12,402 bases of DNA from contig DMRR01000158.1 in the NCBI GenBank assembly GCA_003455275.1, positions 1 to 12,402 of the forward strand, in the 5' to 3' direction. Source of the DNA: Bacteroidota bacterium. GTDB lineage: Bacteria; Bacteroidota; Bacteroidia; Chitinophagales; UBA10324. A program made the position numbers and the translations under genes. The notes beneath the pieces are model-generated. The model saw only the letters and a program-made list of their open reading frames with translations, ran no database searches and was not told where the DNA came from. Below are positions 6,076 to 12,402 of the stretch, one piece after another (position 1 is the stretch's first letter; the number at the start of each line of letters is the position of its first letter).

Positions 6076-7731
6076 ATGAAAATCTTTTTTACAACTATCT
6101 TGGTAATTGTTGTATCATTTTCCATTGCTTCAGCTCAATGTAATTATCGATATCAGCAAGAAATATTTCAGAATGTTACAGTCACTTCTGATATTCCGTT
6201 TGGATCAAACACTGATGTAAATGGAGCAACAGTTAATTTGCTTTTAGATGTATATGAACCAACCGGTGACACGCTTTCACAGCGCCCCATGCTCATTATG
6301 GCTCACGGCGGTTCATTTATTGGCGGAACAAAAACAGATCCGGATGTTGTAGCGATCTGTAACAGTTTTGCAAAACGCGGATATGTATGCTGCTCTTATG
6401 AATATCGTCTTGGTATTTCAGGAATTCCAAACCAGGCATCTGCTACTGATGCCGTTTATCGTGCTGTGCAGGATGGGAAAGCTTGTGTTAGATTTTTTCG
6501 CCAGGATGCAGTAACAACTAACACCTATAAGATAGATCCTACACAAATTTTTCTTGGAGGAAGCAGTGCCGGCGCATTCATTGCGCTTCATCTTGCTTAT
6601 CTTGATCAACCATCGGAGTTGCCTGCATCTGTTGATACGGTAGCTCTTGGCGGAATGGAAGGAGCCAGCGGAAATCCGGGATACTCTTCGCATGTAAAAG
6701 CAGTAGTGAATTTATGTGGCGCACTAGGAGATAAAACATGGATTGTGCCCGGCGACATTCCGGTTTGCAGCATGCATGGAACACAAGACCAAACTGTGCC
6801 ATATAACACTGCTATGCTTTACATGCTCGGTATAATTCCTATCATGGTAGTTGATGGCAGTTCGTCTATTCATCCTTATGCTCTTTCACAAGGAGTTGAC
6901 AGTTGGTATTATCAGTGGGAAGGAGCCGACCATGTTCCATACCTGGCAGATGCAAATTATATGGACACCACTATTCATTTTGTATCTGATTTTCTGTGGC
7001 ATCATTTGGATTCTTATTCATCATCTATTGATTCTGTATCCTTCACTCCAATTGTCACTTGTGCATTTTCAAATGCTGGCTCTATTGACCTTGCGGTTAA
7101 TGGAACCGGATTCACTTACCTGTGGAGTAATGGCGAGACAACTGAAGACATTATGAACCTGACAGCAGGCGTGTATAATGTAACTGTAACTGATGGAAAT
7201 GGATGTACATCTACACTTGGAACTCCTGTTCAGATTGTTCAGCAGCCCGGACCATCAACTACTACATCTGTCACCAATGTTTCAACAACCGGAGGAAATG
7301 ATGGAGCAGTAAACCTAACTGTAACCGGCGGCCAGCCGCCCTATTTTTATCTGTGGAGCAACGGCGCAACAACTGAGGATATTTCAAATGTGGTTGCAGG
7401 AACCTATTCGGTTACCGTGACAGATGCCGGCGGATGTACTTCAGTTAAGAGTGCAACTGTGAGCGAACCAAATGGAATTGATCAGATTCAGGGAAATAGC
7501 TTTACGGTTTCGCCCAATCCGGCAACTGATCATTTATTAATCACTCTTCCCTTTTCTTCAACAAACAATCATATTCAATTATATGATTTATGCGGAAGGT
7601 TGATCGCCGACTTCGGAACAAAGACCGGAACTTATTTCGATCTGAACATTTCAAACATCGCATCCGGAAATTATTTTATCAAAATCATAAATGACAGAGG
7701 AACTTCAGAAAGAAAAATAATTATCGACTGA
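6076..7731 (+). CDS. T9SS-secreted alpha/beta-hydrolase (carboxylesterase-like) with two SprB repeats and a C-terminal sorting domain
   Basis: A 551-residue exported enzyme. Residues 1-20 are a signal peptide ending ASA before QCNY. Residues 50-312 are an alpha/beta-hydrolase resembling hormone-sensitive-lipase/carboxylesterase enzymes: oxyanion-hole HGGS (77-80), nucleophile elbow GGSSAG with Ser164, candidate acid Asp238 in HGTQDQTVP and candidate base His286 in GADHVPY. All triad positions are present, so it should be active; the substrate, ester or peptide-like, is unknown. Residues 335-379 and 407-465 are SprB-type repeats (YLWSNG...TTEDI...VTVTDxxGC); the first lacks the usual GGxxPY segment. 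Residues 476-551 (VSPNPATDHLLI ... GNYFIKII) are a type A T9SS sorting domain, so the product should cross the outer membrane and be surface-attached or released. The TonB receptor gene begins 24 bases later. The start is ATG 6076. Confidence 0.9.
   Translation: MKIFFTTILVIVVSFSIASAQCNYRYQQEIFQNVTVTSDIPFGSNTDVNGATVNLLLDVYEPTGDTLSQRPMLIMAHGGSFIGGTKTDPDVVAICNSFAKRGYVCCSYEYRLGISGIPNQASATDAVYRAVQDGKACVRFFRQDAVTTNTYKIDPTQIFLGGSSAGAFIALHLAYLDQPSELPASVDTVALGGMEGASGNPGYSSHVKAVVNLCGALGDKTWIVPGDIPVCSMHGTQDQTVPYNTAMLYMLGIIPIMVVDGSSSIHPYALSQGVDSWYYQWEGADHVPYLADANYMDTTIHFVSDFLWHHLDSYSSSIDSVSFTPIVTCAFSNAGSIDLAVNGTGFTYLWSNGETTEDIMNLTAGVYNVTVTDGNGCTSTLGTPVQIVQQPGPSTTTSVTNVSTTGGNDGAVNLTVTGGQPPYFYLWSNGATTEDISNVVAGTYSVTVTDAGGCTSVKSATVSEPNGIDQIQGNSFTVSPNPATDHLLITLPFSSTNNHIQLYDLCGRLIADFGTKTGTYFDLNISNIASGNYFIKIINDRGTSERKIIID
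7120..7212 (+). repeat. SprB-type repeat unit 1 within the hydrolase gene
   Basis: This stretch, from CTGTGGAGTAATGGC to the codons for GCTS, matches the unit at 7351-7443 with the same codon register, 231 bases apart, encoding YLWSNGETTEDI...VTVTDGNGC. The two copies differ mostly at silent or conservative positions, indicating an internal duplication that has diverged. Confidence 0.7.
7351..7443 (+). repeat. SprB-type repeat unit 2 within the hydrolase gene
   Basis: Second copy of the unit at 7120-7212, encoding LWSNGATTEDI...VTVTDAGGC. It is preceded by GGQPPYFY, so this copy has the complete SprB pattern whereas the first is missing that lead-in. Confidence 0.7.
7501..7728 (+). other. 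Type IX secretion C-terminal sorting domain of the hydrolase
   Basis: Encodes residues 476-551. The pattern is SPNPATDHLLI, a middle LYDLCGRLI strand, and GNYFIKIINDRGTSERKIIID at the end, the usual three-block layout of type A T9SS sorting domains. The domain directs translocation across the outer membrane and is normally removed by the sortase PorU. Confidence 0.85.
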
Positions 7732-7755
7732 TTGAATAATGTTTCATAAAATAAT

Positions 7756-10536
7756 TTGAGACCGGTTCTAATAAATCTTTTTTTTTCTTTTTTTGTTTTT
7801 CATTTCTGTTCAGCACAAACACTTAAAGGAAAAGTTGTAGATGCATCAGGCAACGAGGCATTATCAGGTGCGACTGTTGCTGTAAAAGAAACAGGCGAAG
7901 GAACACTCACAGACGACAATGGAAATTTTTCACTGGAGATTAAACAACCGCTTCCGGCAACACTGATAATTTCTTATCTCGGATACAAACCTTCAGAATT
8001 TTTTGTTCAAAATTTTTCTGATGAAATTGTAATCAAGTTAAATGAAGACAAAGTCACACTAAAGGAATTGGTAATACAGGATTCGCGGCTCACGGATAAG
8101 CAACGCGAGAGCGCTCTAACTGTTGAGTCCATGGATTTGCTTGCCATAAAACAAACACCGGCATTCAATTTTTACGAAGGACTGGGTCAATTAAAAGGAG
8201 TTGATATCACCACCGCTTCACTCGGTTTCAGAGTAATCAACACGCGGGGTTTCAACAGCACATCTCCCGTGCGTTCGCTTCAGATTATTGACGGAGTTGA
8301 CAATCAATCTCCGGGTTTAAATTTTTCACTTGGAAATTTTTTAGGCGCTTCGGAATTAGATGTAGTGAAAGTAGATTTAGTTGTTGGAGCGAGTTCTGCC
8401 TTCTATGGACCTAACGCATTTAACGGTGTGATCAGCATGACATCGAAGGATCCATTTTATCATCCCGGATTATCTGTGATGATTAAAACCGGTGAACGGG
8501 ATTTATTTGAGACTGCAATTCGTTGGGATCAGGTAATTAAAAACAAGAATGGAAAAGACAAGTTTGCTTATAAACTCAACCTATATTTTCTGCGGGCGAA
8601 TGATTGGGAAGCCACCAACTATTCACCTACGGAACAGTCGCCGGATGACGAAACAAATCCGGGTGGTTATGATGCTGTAAATCGTTACGGCGATGAATTC
8701 AATTCACATTATGACTACACTGGAAATTCAGGAATTGCCAACAAGCCGGGGCTTGGAAGATTTTATCGCACTGGATATAATGAAACCGACTTGGTTGATT
8801 ACAACACGCGCAACCTGAAATTAGCTACTGCATTTCATTACCGGATTCATAATGAAACAGAATTAATTTTCTCTACCAACTTTGGGACAGGCACCACCGT
8901 TTACCAAGGCGACAATCGCTACAGCTTAAAAAATATTTTATTTCTTCAGAACAGAGTTGAAATTAAAAAACGCGATAAATTTTTCTTTCGTGTTTACTCT
9001 ACAAATGAAGATGCGGGAAAAAGTTATGACGCGTACTTCACCGCCCTGCTATTGCAGAATGCAGCAAAAAGCGATGTGAATTGGGGTATTGATTACAGTG
9101 TTTATTATACAGAAAATGGAGCCGGAATCGTGATGTCGCAAGAAGGGTTTCCGCAATTTCATGCTGGGCATTATCAGCAATATATTGACAGCATCAATCT
9201 TTTTCTTCCTTCTATTTATTCGCTGCTCGATTCAATTCATCAACTGAGCGCTCAGTATGCGAATGACAGCAGCATCGGAATCGGCGAGCATGGATTTTAT
9301 CATCCCGGCACGGCGGAGTTTGATTCAGCATTTCAATTTATTACTTCACATAAATCTTATTCGGAAGGCGGAAGCATGTTCTTTGATAAAAGTGCGCTTT
9401 ATCATGCACAGGGAGAATACAAATTCACACCGAAATTCATTAGCATAACTGTTGGCGGAAATTTCAGAATGTACCGGCCCAATTCGCAAGGAACAATTTT
9501 CAGCGACACTGGCGGAAGAAAAATTATCAATATGGAATATGGCGTTTATTCCGGTTTTGAGAAAAAAGTTTTTGAAGACAAATTGAAATTCAATTTCTCT
9601 ATCCGCATGGATAAGAATCAGAATTTCGATTACCTGTTTTCGCCCGCTGCTTCAGCAATTTATACTTTGAGTAAAAATATTTTTCGCCTATCGTTTTCTT
9701 CTGCCATCAGAAACCCAACCCTAACTGATCAATATTTATTTTACAATGTTGGAAGAGCCATTCTTCTTGGAAACATTAACGGATATGATTCGCTGATTAC
9801 CATTCCCTCGCTTTACACTTTTCTTCTTACAAAAAATCTTGATACGCTTTCATATTTCAATGTAGCGCCGGTTCGTCCGGAAGAAGTGAAAACAATTGAA
9901 GTTGGCTACCGGACAACCATTAAGAAACATATTTTTATTGATGCCGGATACTATTACAGTTATTACCGAAATTTTATTGGCTACAAAATCGGAGCTGATG
10001 TCCGGTTCAATTCCTTTCTGCCAACTGAAATTGATGCCGCGCAGGTTTATCGGGTCGCAGCCAATGCTGAAGGCGTGGTTACAACACAGGGAGCTTCTGT
10101 TGGAATGAATTATTATTTTAAAAAGCACTATGGATTTTCTGCCAATTACTCCTGGAATGTGCTGAACAAACAAGATACACTGGACCCAATCATTCCAGCT
10201 TACAATACCCCTGAACACAAATACAATGTTGGATTAAATGGAAGAGAAATAAATATTGAGGCGGGAAAATTTCATCTCACTAATCTTGGTTTCAGCATCA
10301 ACTATAAGTGGGTGGAAGGATTTTATTACGAAGGCTCACCGCAATTTACCGGCTTCGTTCATAATTATTCTCTGATTGATTTGTGTGTGAATAAGCAATT
10401 CTTAAAAATTTATTCTACGCTTAAAATCGGAGCTTCCAATTTGCTTAACAATTTGCATTACGAAGTTTATGGTGGCCCGTACATTGGAAGAATGGCCTAT
10501 GTTACCTGGTTATTTGAACCGGAGAAAAAGAAATAG
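7756..10536 (+). CDS. TonB-dependent outer-membrane receptor with N-terminal carboxypeptidase-regulatory-like domain
   Basis: A 926-residue outer-membrane transporter. A signal peptide (1-21, ending FCSAQ) leads to a carboxypeptidase-regulatory-like beta-sandwich at 23-96 (LKGKVVDASGNEALSGATV ... GTLTDDNGNFSL ... ISYLGYKP), typical of Bacteroidota receptors. The plug spans about 110-233 with INTRGFNST, LQIIDGVDNQSPG and GASSAFYGPNAFNGVISMTSKDP. The remainder is a 22-strand-type barrel of alternating aromatic strands, with the last strands at RMAYVTWLF followed by EPEKKK. The only initiator is TTG at 7756, because an in-frame stop lies at 7747-7749; the signal peptide is encoded by T-rich tracts. 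No SusD-like lipoprotein follows, so this is not a SusCD pair. It begins 24 bases after the T9SS hydrolase and is probably in its operon. Substrate unknown; import of a hydrolysis product is an inference. Confidence 0.92.
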   Translation: MRPVLINLFFSFFVFHFCSAQTLKGKVVDASGNEALSGATVAVKETGEGTLTDDNGNFSLEIKQPLPATLIISYLGYKPSEFFVQNFSDEIVIKLNEDKVTLKELVIQDSRLTDKQRESALTVESMDLLAIKQTPAFNFYEGLGQLKGVDITTASLGFRVINTRGFNSTSPVRSLQIIDGVDNQSPGLNFSLGNFLGASELDVVKVDLVVGASSAFYGPNAFNGVISMTSKDPFYHPGLSVMIKTGERDLFETAIRWDQVIKNKNGKDKFAYKLNLYFLRANDWEATNYSPTEQSPDDETNPGGYDAVNRYGDEFNSHYDYTGNSGIANKPGLGRFYRTGYNETDLVDYNTRNLKLATAFHYRIHNETELIFSTNFGTGTTVYQGDNRYSLKNILFLQNRVEIKKRDKFFFRVYSTNEDAGKSYDAYFTALLLQNAAKSDVNWGIDYSVYYTENGAGIVMSQEGFPQFHAGHYQQYIDSINLFLPSIYSLLDSIHQLSAQYANDSSIGIGEHGFYHPGTAEFDSAFQFITSHKSYSEGGSMFFDKSALYHAQGEYKFTPKFISITVGGNFRMYRPNSQGTIFSDTGGRKIINMEYGVYSGFEKKVFEDKLKFNFSIRMDKNQNFDYLFSPAASAIYTLSKNIFRLSFSSAIRNPTLTDQYLFYNVGRAILLGNINGYDSLITIPSLYTFLLTKNLDTLSYFNVAPVRPEEVKTIEVGYRTTIKKHIFIDAGYYYSYYRNFIGYKIGADVRFNSFLPTEIDAAQVYRVAANAEGVVTTQGASVGMNYYFKKHYGFSANYSWNVLNKQDTLDPIIPAYNTPEHKYNVGLNGREINIEAGKFHLTNLGFSINYKWVEGFYYEGSPQFTGFVHNYSLIDLCVNKQFLKIYSTLKIGASNLLNNLHYEVYGGPYIGRMAYVTWLFEPEKKK

Positions 10537-10548
10537 CAGATCTGGAAA

Positions 10549-11496
10549 TTATAGCTTCTTCACAAAATCAGAAATTGATTTTACAAGATCTTCTGAAATC
10601 GGAAGCGCGGGATTGTTGTACGAGGCTGCATTCTCTTCTGTTGAATTAAATCCTGTTCTGAAAATATGATTCATGCCATCTATAATTTTCAGTTCCGCAT
10701 CTTTTTTTGCTTCCTTCAATTTTTCAGCATCTGTTTTTGAAACCTGCAGGTCATTGGCTCCGCTGATTATGAGCACCGGGATTTTTAATTCAGAAATTTC
10801 TTTTGCAGGATCTAACTGCATCCACGAAATAAGGTAAGGTTGAACGCTCTCGCGGAAAAGTGAAATAAGAGTAAGCGGAACATCGCTCACAGTTTTACCC
10901 GCCTTCAACTGGTCAATGATTTTGTATGAAGGTTTTTTAATTGATTTGGGTTGTGATGCAAGCTGCTCCTTCAATATCACATCAATTGTTCTTCCTGCGC
11001 CATTAAGAGAGATAAATCCATCTGCATTAGTTTGAGCACACGCTATCATTCCGATTTGCGATCCTTCGCTGTGGCCTGCCACGATCACTTTCGAAAATTT
11101 CTTATCCGTTTTCAAATATTTGATACATGCAACAGCATCTTGCACAAAGTCATCGAAACGCACTTCGCTCTCTGTCATAGTGAAATCATTACTCATGGCT
11201 ATACCTCTCTTGTCATAACGAAAGCTCGCAATTCCGTTTTCAGCAAGCGACATGGCCAATAATTTATATGCATCATTTTTCATATATGGATTATTGCAAT
11301 CGCGGTCAGTTGGTCCGGAGCCGGCAATAATTAAAACTACAGGAACGGGATTCAAAGTATCTGCTGTCAATTGCAGAGTGCCCTTAAGATGCCCGCCTTT
11401 CACTTCAATTGAAATTTCTTTTTCATAAAGTGTTGATGCATGAAGGGAGATGGACAAAAACAGATGCAGAAAGAATAGGGAAAAAATCCGGGTCAT
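10549..11496 (-). CDS. Exported alpha/beta-hydrolase (serine aminopeptidase S33 / YqkD-like)
   Basis: A 315-residue hydrolase with a signal peptide (1-20, MTRIFSLFFLHLFLSISLHA), so it is predicted to be periplasmic or outer-membrane-facing rather than cytosolic. There is no lipobox cysteine. Visible features: oxyanion-hole region IIAGSGPTDRD (56-66), RYDKRG (93-98), nucleophile elbow GHSEGS with Ser143, candidate acid Asp249 in SGANDLQV and candidate base His277 in GMNHIF. All triad positions are present. The family includes esterases, acyl-transfer and peptide hydrolases, so the reaction cannot be set. It starts 19 bases after the SdpI-like gene with no terminator between, so it is the third gene of an SdpR-SdpI-hydrolase operon. 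Its stop is 12 bases from the stop of the convergent TonB receptor, and no terminator hairpin is visible there. Confidence 0.9.
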   Translation of the reverse strand: MTRIFSLFFLHLFLSISLHASTLYEKEISIEVKGGHLKGTLQLTADTLNPVPVVLIIAGSGPTDRDCNNPYMKNDAYKLLAMSLAENGIASFRYDKRGIAMSNDFTMTESEVRFDDFVQDAVACIKYLKTDKKFSKVIVAGHSEGSQIGMIACAQTNADGFISLNGAGRTIDVILKEQLASQPKSIKKPSYKIIDQLKAGKTVSDVPLTLISLFRESVQPYLISWMQLDPAKEISELKIPVLIISGANDLQVSKTDAEKLKEAKKDAELKIIDGMNHIFRTGFNSTEENAASYNNPALPISEDLVKSISDFVKKL

Positions 11497-11515
11497 TTTT
11501 TTTGTTTGAATTTGA

Positions 11516-12190
11516 TTAAGGCTTAATTGAAGATTGCCGCTTCAGGTTTCTGTAACAGAAATATGAATAGGTAATGGGAATGATTCCGGCCATGAGAATC
11601 AGTAGCGGAAAAATAATTATGAGTGTCCACTTATCATTTAAAAATAATGTAATGAGCGAGAGTATTAGGCCCCCGTAAAACCAAAGCCTTCCGGAGAACT
11701 CATGAGTCTTACGCCACACGGTTTCATTTTCAAGTGTCCATGGCGTGCGAATGCCAGCGAAATAATTGGAGCGAATAGTGCGCATAAAATTTCCCATAAT
11801 CGAAAAGAAAATGAGCACAAGGATGAAAATCCATTTTGCTCCCATGTTAGCGAGCGAATTGTTTAATGTGATTTGAACTATAAAAACAGTAATCGATGCC
11901 AGAAGAAGATGGACCGCAAGCCTTATGTAATTATATGACCGCTGAAAGAGCTGATAGTTTTTAAATCTCGGATCAATTCTGGGTACAAACCGAAGAATAA
12001 AATACATTGGAAAACTGATGCATGGCATAATAAAAATTGTCCATTTGCTTCCCCAATCATCCGCAACTCCATCAATATTAAAATGAGTGGGAATTATTTC
12101 AGGCAGCAAGTTCCAAATAATGGAGATATAAATAAATGGCAGCGTCAGGATTGTAAGGAGTATAATTTCAAAACTGTTTTTTATTTTCAT
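11516..12190 (-). CDS. SdpI-family integral membrane protein (DUF1648 plus SdpI/YhfL domain)
   Basis: A 224-residue protein with about six membrane segments (near 8-26, 50-66, 90-108, 118-134, 168-184 and 188-210). Residues 28-50 (LLPEIIPTHFNIDGVADDWGSKW) form the DUF1648 signature. Residues 142-174 carry the SdpI/YhfL hallmark NYFAGIRTPWTLENETVWRKTHEFSGRLWFYGG. In Bacillus subtilis, SdpI protects against the SdpC toxin and, when bound by toxin, holds the ArsR-type repressor SdpR at the membrane and so induces its own operon. Here the SdpR-like gene lies directly upstream, 26 bases away, the same arrangement. Toxin genes sdpABC are not visible in the window, so the ligand may be a foreign peptide or a different envelope signal. 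Family call is firm; an immunity role is inferred. Confidence 0.92.
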   Translation of the reverse strand: MKIKNSFEIILLTILTLPFIYISIIWNLLPEIIPTHFNIDGVADDWGSKWTIFIMPCISFPMYFILRFVPRIDPRFKNYQLFQRSYNYIRLAVHLLLASITVFIVQITLNNSLANMGAKWIFILVLIFFSIMGNFMRTIRSNYFAGIRTPWTLENETVWRKTHEFSGRLWFYGGLILSLITLFLNDKWTLIIIFPLLILMAGIIPITYSYFCYRNLKRQSSIKP

Positions 12191-12216
12191 TTTTCAAATT
12201 TTATGTTCAGCGAAAT

Positions 12217-12402
12217 TTATTTTTTCTTTTTTCCAAGTAGTTTGAATCCCCAGGCTATTATTTCATCTACCTCAGTCGTGTTTAGTGAGTAGTAAATAAA
12301 CTGCCCCTTCTTTTCAGATGAAACAAGATTGGCTTTTCGCAACTCATCCAGGTGATGCGAGATACTCGGTTTGCTGATATGAAAAGCATCGGCAATCTCA
12401 CC
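12217..12402 (-). CDS. ArsR/SdpR-family winged-helix repressor, C-terminal part (5' end outside window)
   Basis: The frame running off the window end encodes 61 residues before TAA at 12217-12219. It reads GEIADAFHISKPSISHHLDELRKANLVSS, a helix-turn-helix recognition segment typical of ArsR regulators, then a wing KKGQFIYYSLNTTEVDEIIAW and a basic end LLGKKKK. The SKPSISHHL and KGQFIYYSLNTT stretches closely resemble SdpR of Bacillus, more than metal-sensing ArsR proteins. No metal-binding cysteine pair is visible in the part present. The missing N-terminus is probably about 25-35 residues. The SdpI-type gene follows after 26 bases, so autorepression with relief through SdpI is the likely regulatory logic. 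Confidence 0.9.
   Translation of the reverse strand, partial: GEIADAFHISKPSISHHLDELRKANLVSSEKKGQFIYYSLNTTEVDEIIAWGFKLLGKKKK

Noticed and set aside
9850..10218. 122-codon frame antisense to the TonB receptor
   Set aside because: It is inside the barrel-coding region, has no family motifs and no promoter or start context.
7756..10536. SusC/SusD-type polysaccharide utilisation locus
   Set aside because: No SusD-like lipoprotein, glycoside hydrolase or hybrid sensor is present; the receptor stands with an esterase-like enzyme only.
10537..10548. Shared bidirectional terminator between the convergent receptor and hydrolase genes
   Set aside because: The 12-base gap contains AGATCT but no stem-loop with a T run; the ATAGC copies around it are direct, not inverted.

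Overview
The window looks like a chromosomal segment from a member of the Bacteroidota. The evidence is the gene order rplM-rpsI-rpsB-tsf-pyrH, near absence of Shine-Dalgarno sequences, a type IX secretion (T9SS) C-terminal sorting domain attached to SprB-type repeats, and a TonB-dependent receptor with an N-terminal carboxypeptidase-regulatory-like domain. Nothing narrows the taxon further. Almost everything is coding. I see no rRNA, tRNA, CRISPR array, transposase or integrase, and no gene-free stretch over 300 bases.

Layout. Bases 1-578 hold the 3' end of aspartate-semialdehyde dehydrogenase (asd) and a tiny cytochrome b5-like protein 7 bases behind it. A 165-base leader with inverted repeats precedes the translation operon rplM-rpsI-rpsB-tsf (744-3374), which is closed by a strong intrinsic terminator at 3380-3415. 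UMP kinase (pyrH) follows as its own unit. The usual partner frr is not next to it; instead there is a secreted leucine-rich-repeat protein (4332-5999). Next comes a probable two-gene surface operon with a candidate Bacteroidota-type promoter: a secreted alpha/beta-hydrolase with SprB repeats and a T9SS sorting domain (6076-7731), then a TonB-dependent receptor (7756-10536). On the minus strand, converging on the receptor, is a compact operon: an ArsR/SdpR-type repressor (cut by the window end), an SdpI-type membrane protein, and a second exported alpha/beta-hydrolase.

How the parts fit. The first 4.2 kb is housekeeping (amino-acid biosynthesis, ribosome and elongation factor, pyrimidine nucleotides). 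From 4.3 kb on, every product is exported or in a membrane except the SdpR-like regulator. The T9SS hydrolase and receptor are probably co-transcribed, so extracellular hydrolysis followed by uptake of the product is a reasonable inference. The SdpR-SdpI pair matches the Bacillus immunity/autorepressor module, but no SdpABC toxin genes are visible.

Most interesting points: an RGG-rich tail on ribosomal protein S2; the rplM leader, with a well-spaced GGAGG, a short overlapping ORF and several inverted repeats; a higher-order 72-residue periodicity in the LRR protein; the receptor start, which has only a TTG codon beside long T tracts and would gain an ATG with one inserted base; and the SdpR-SdpI-hydrolase operon.
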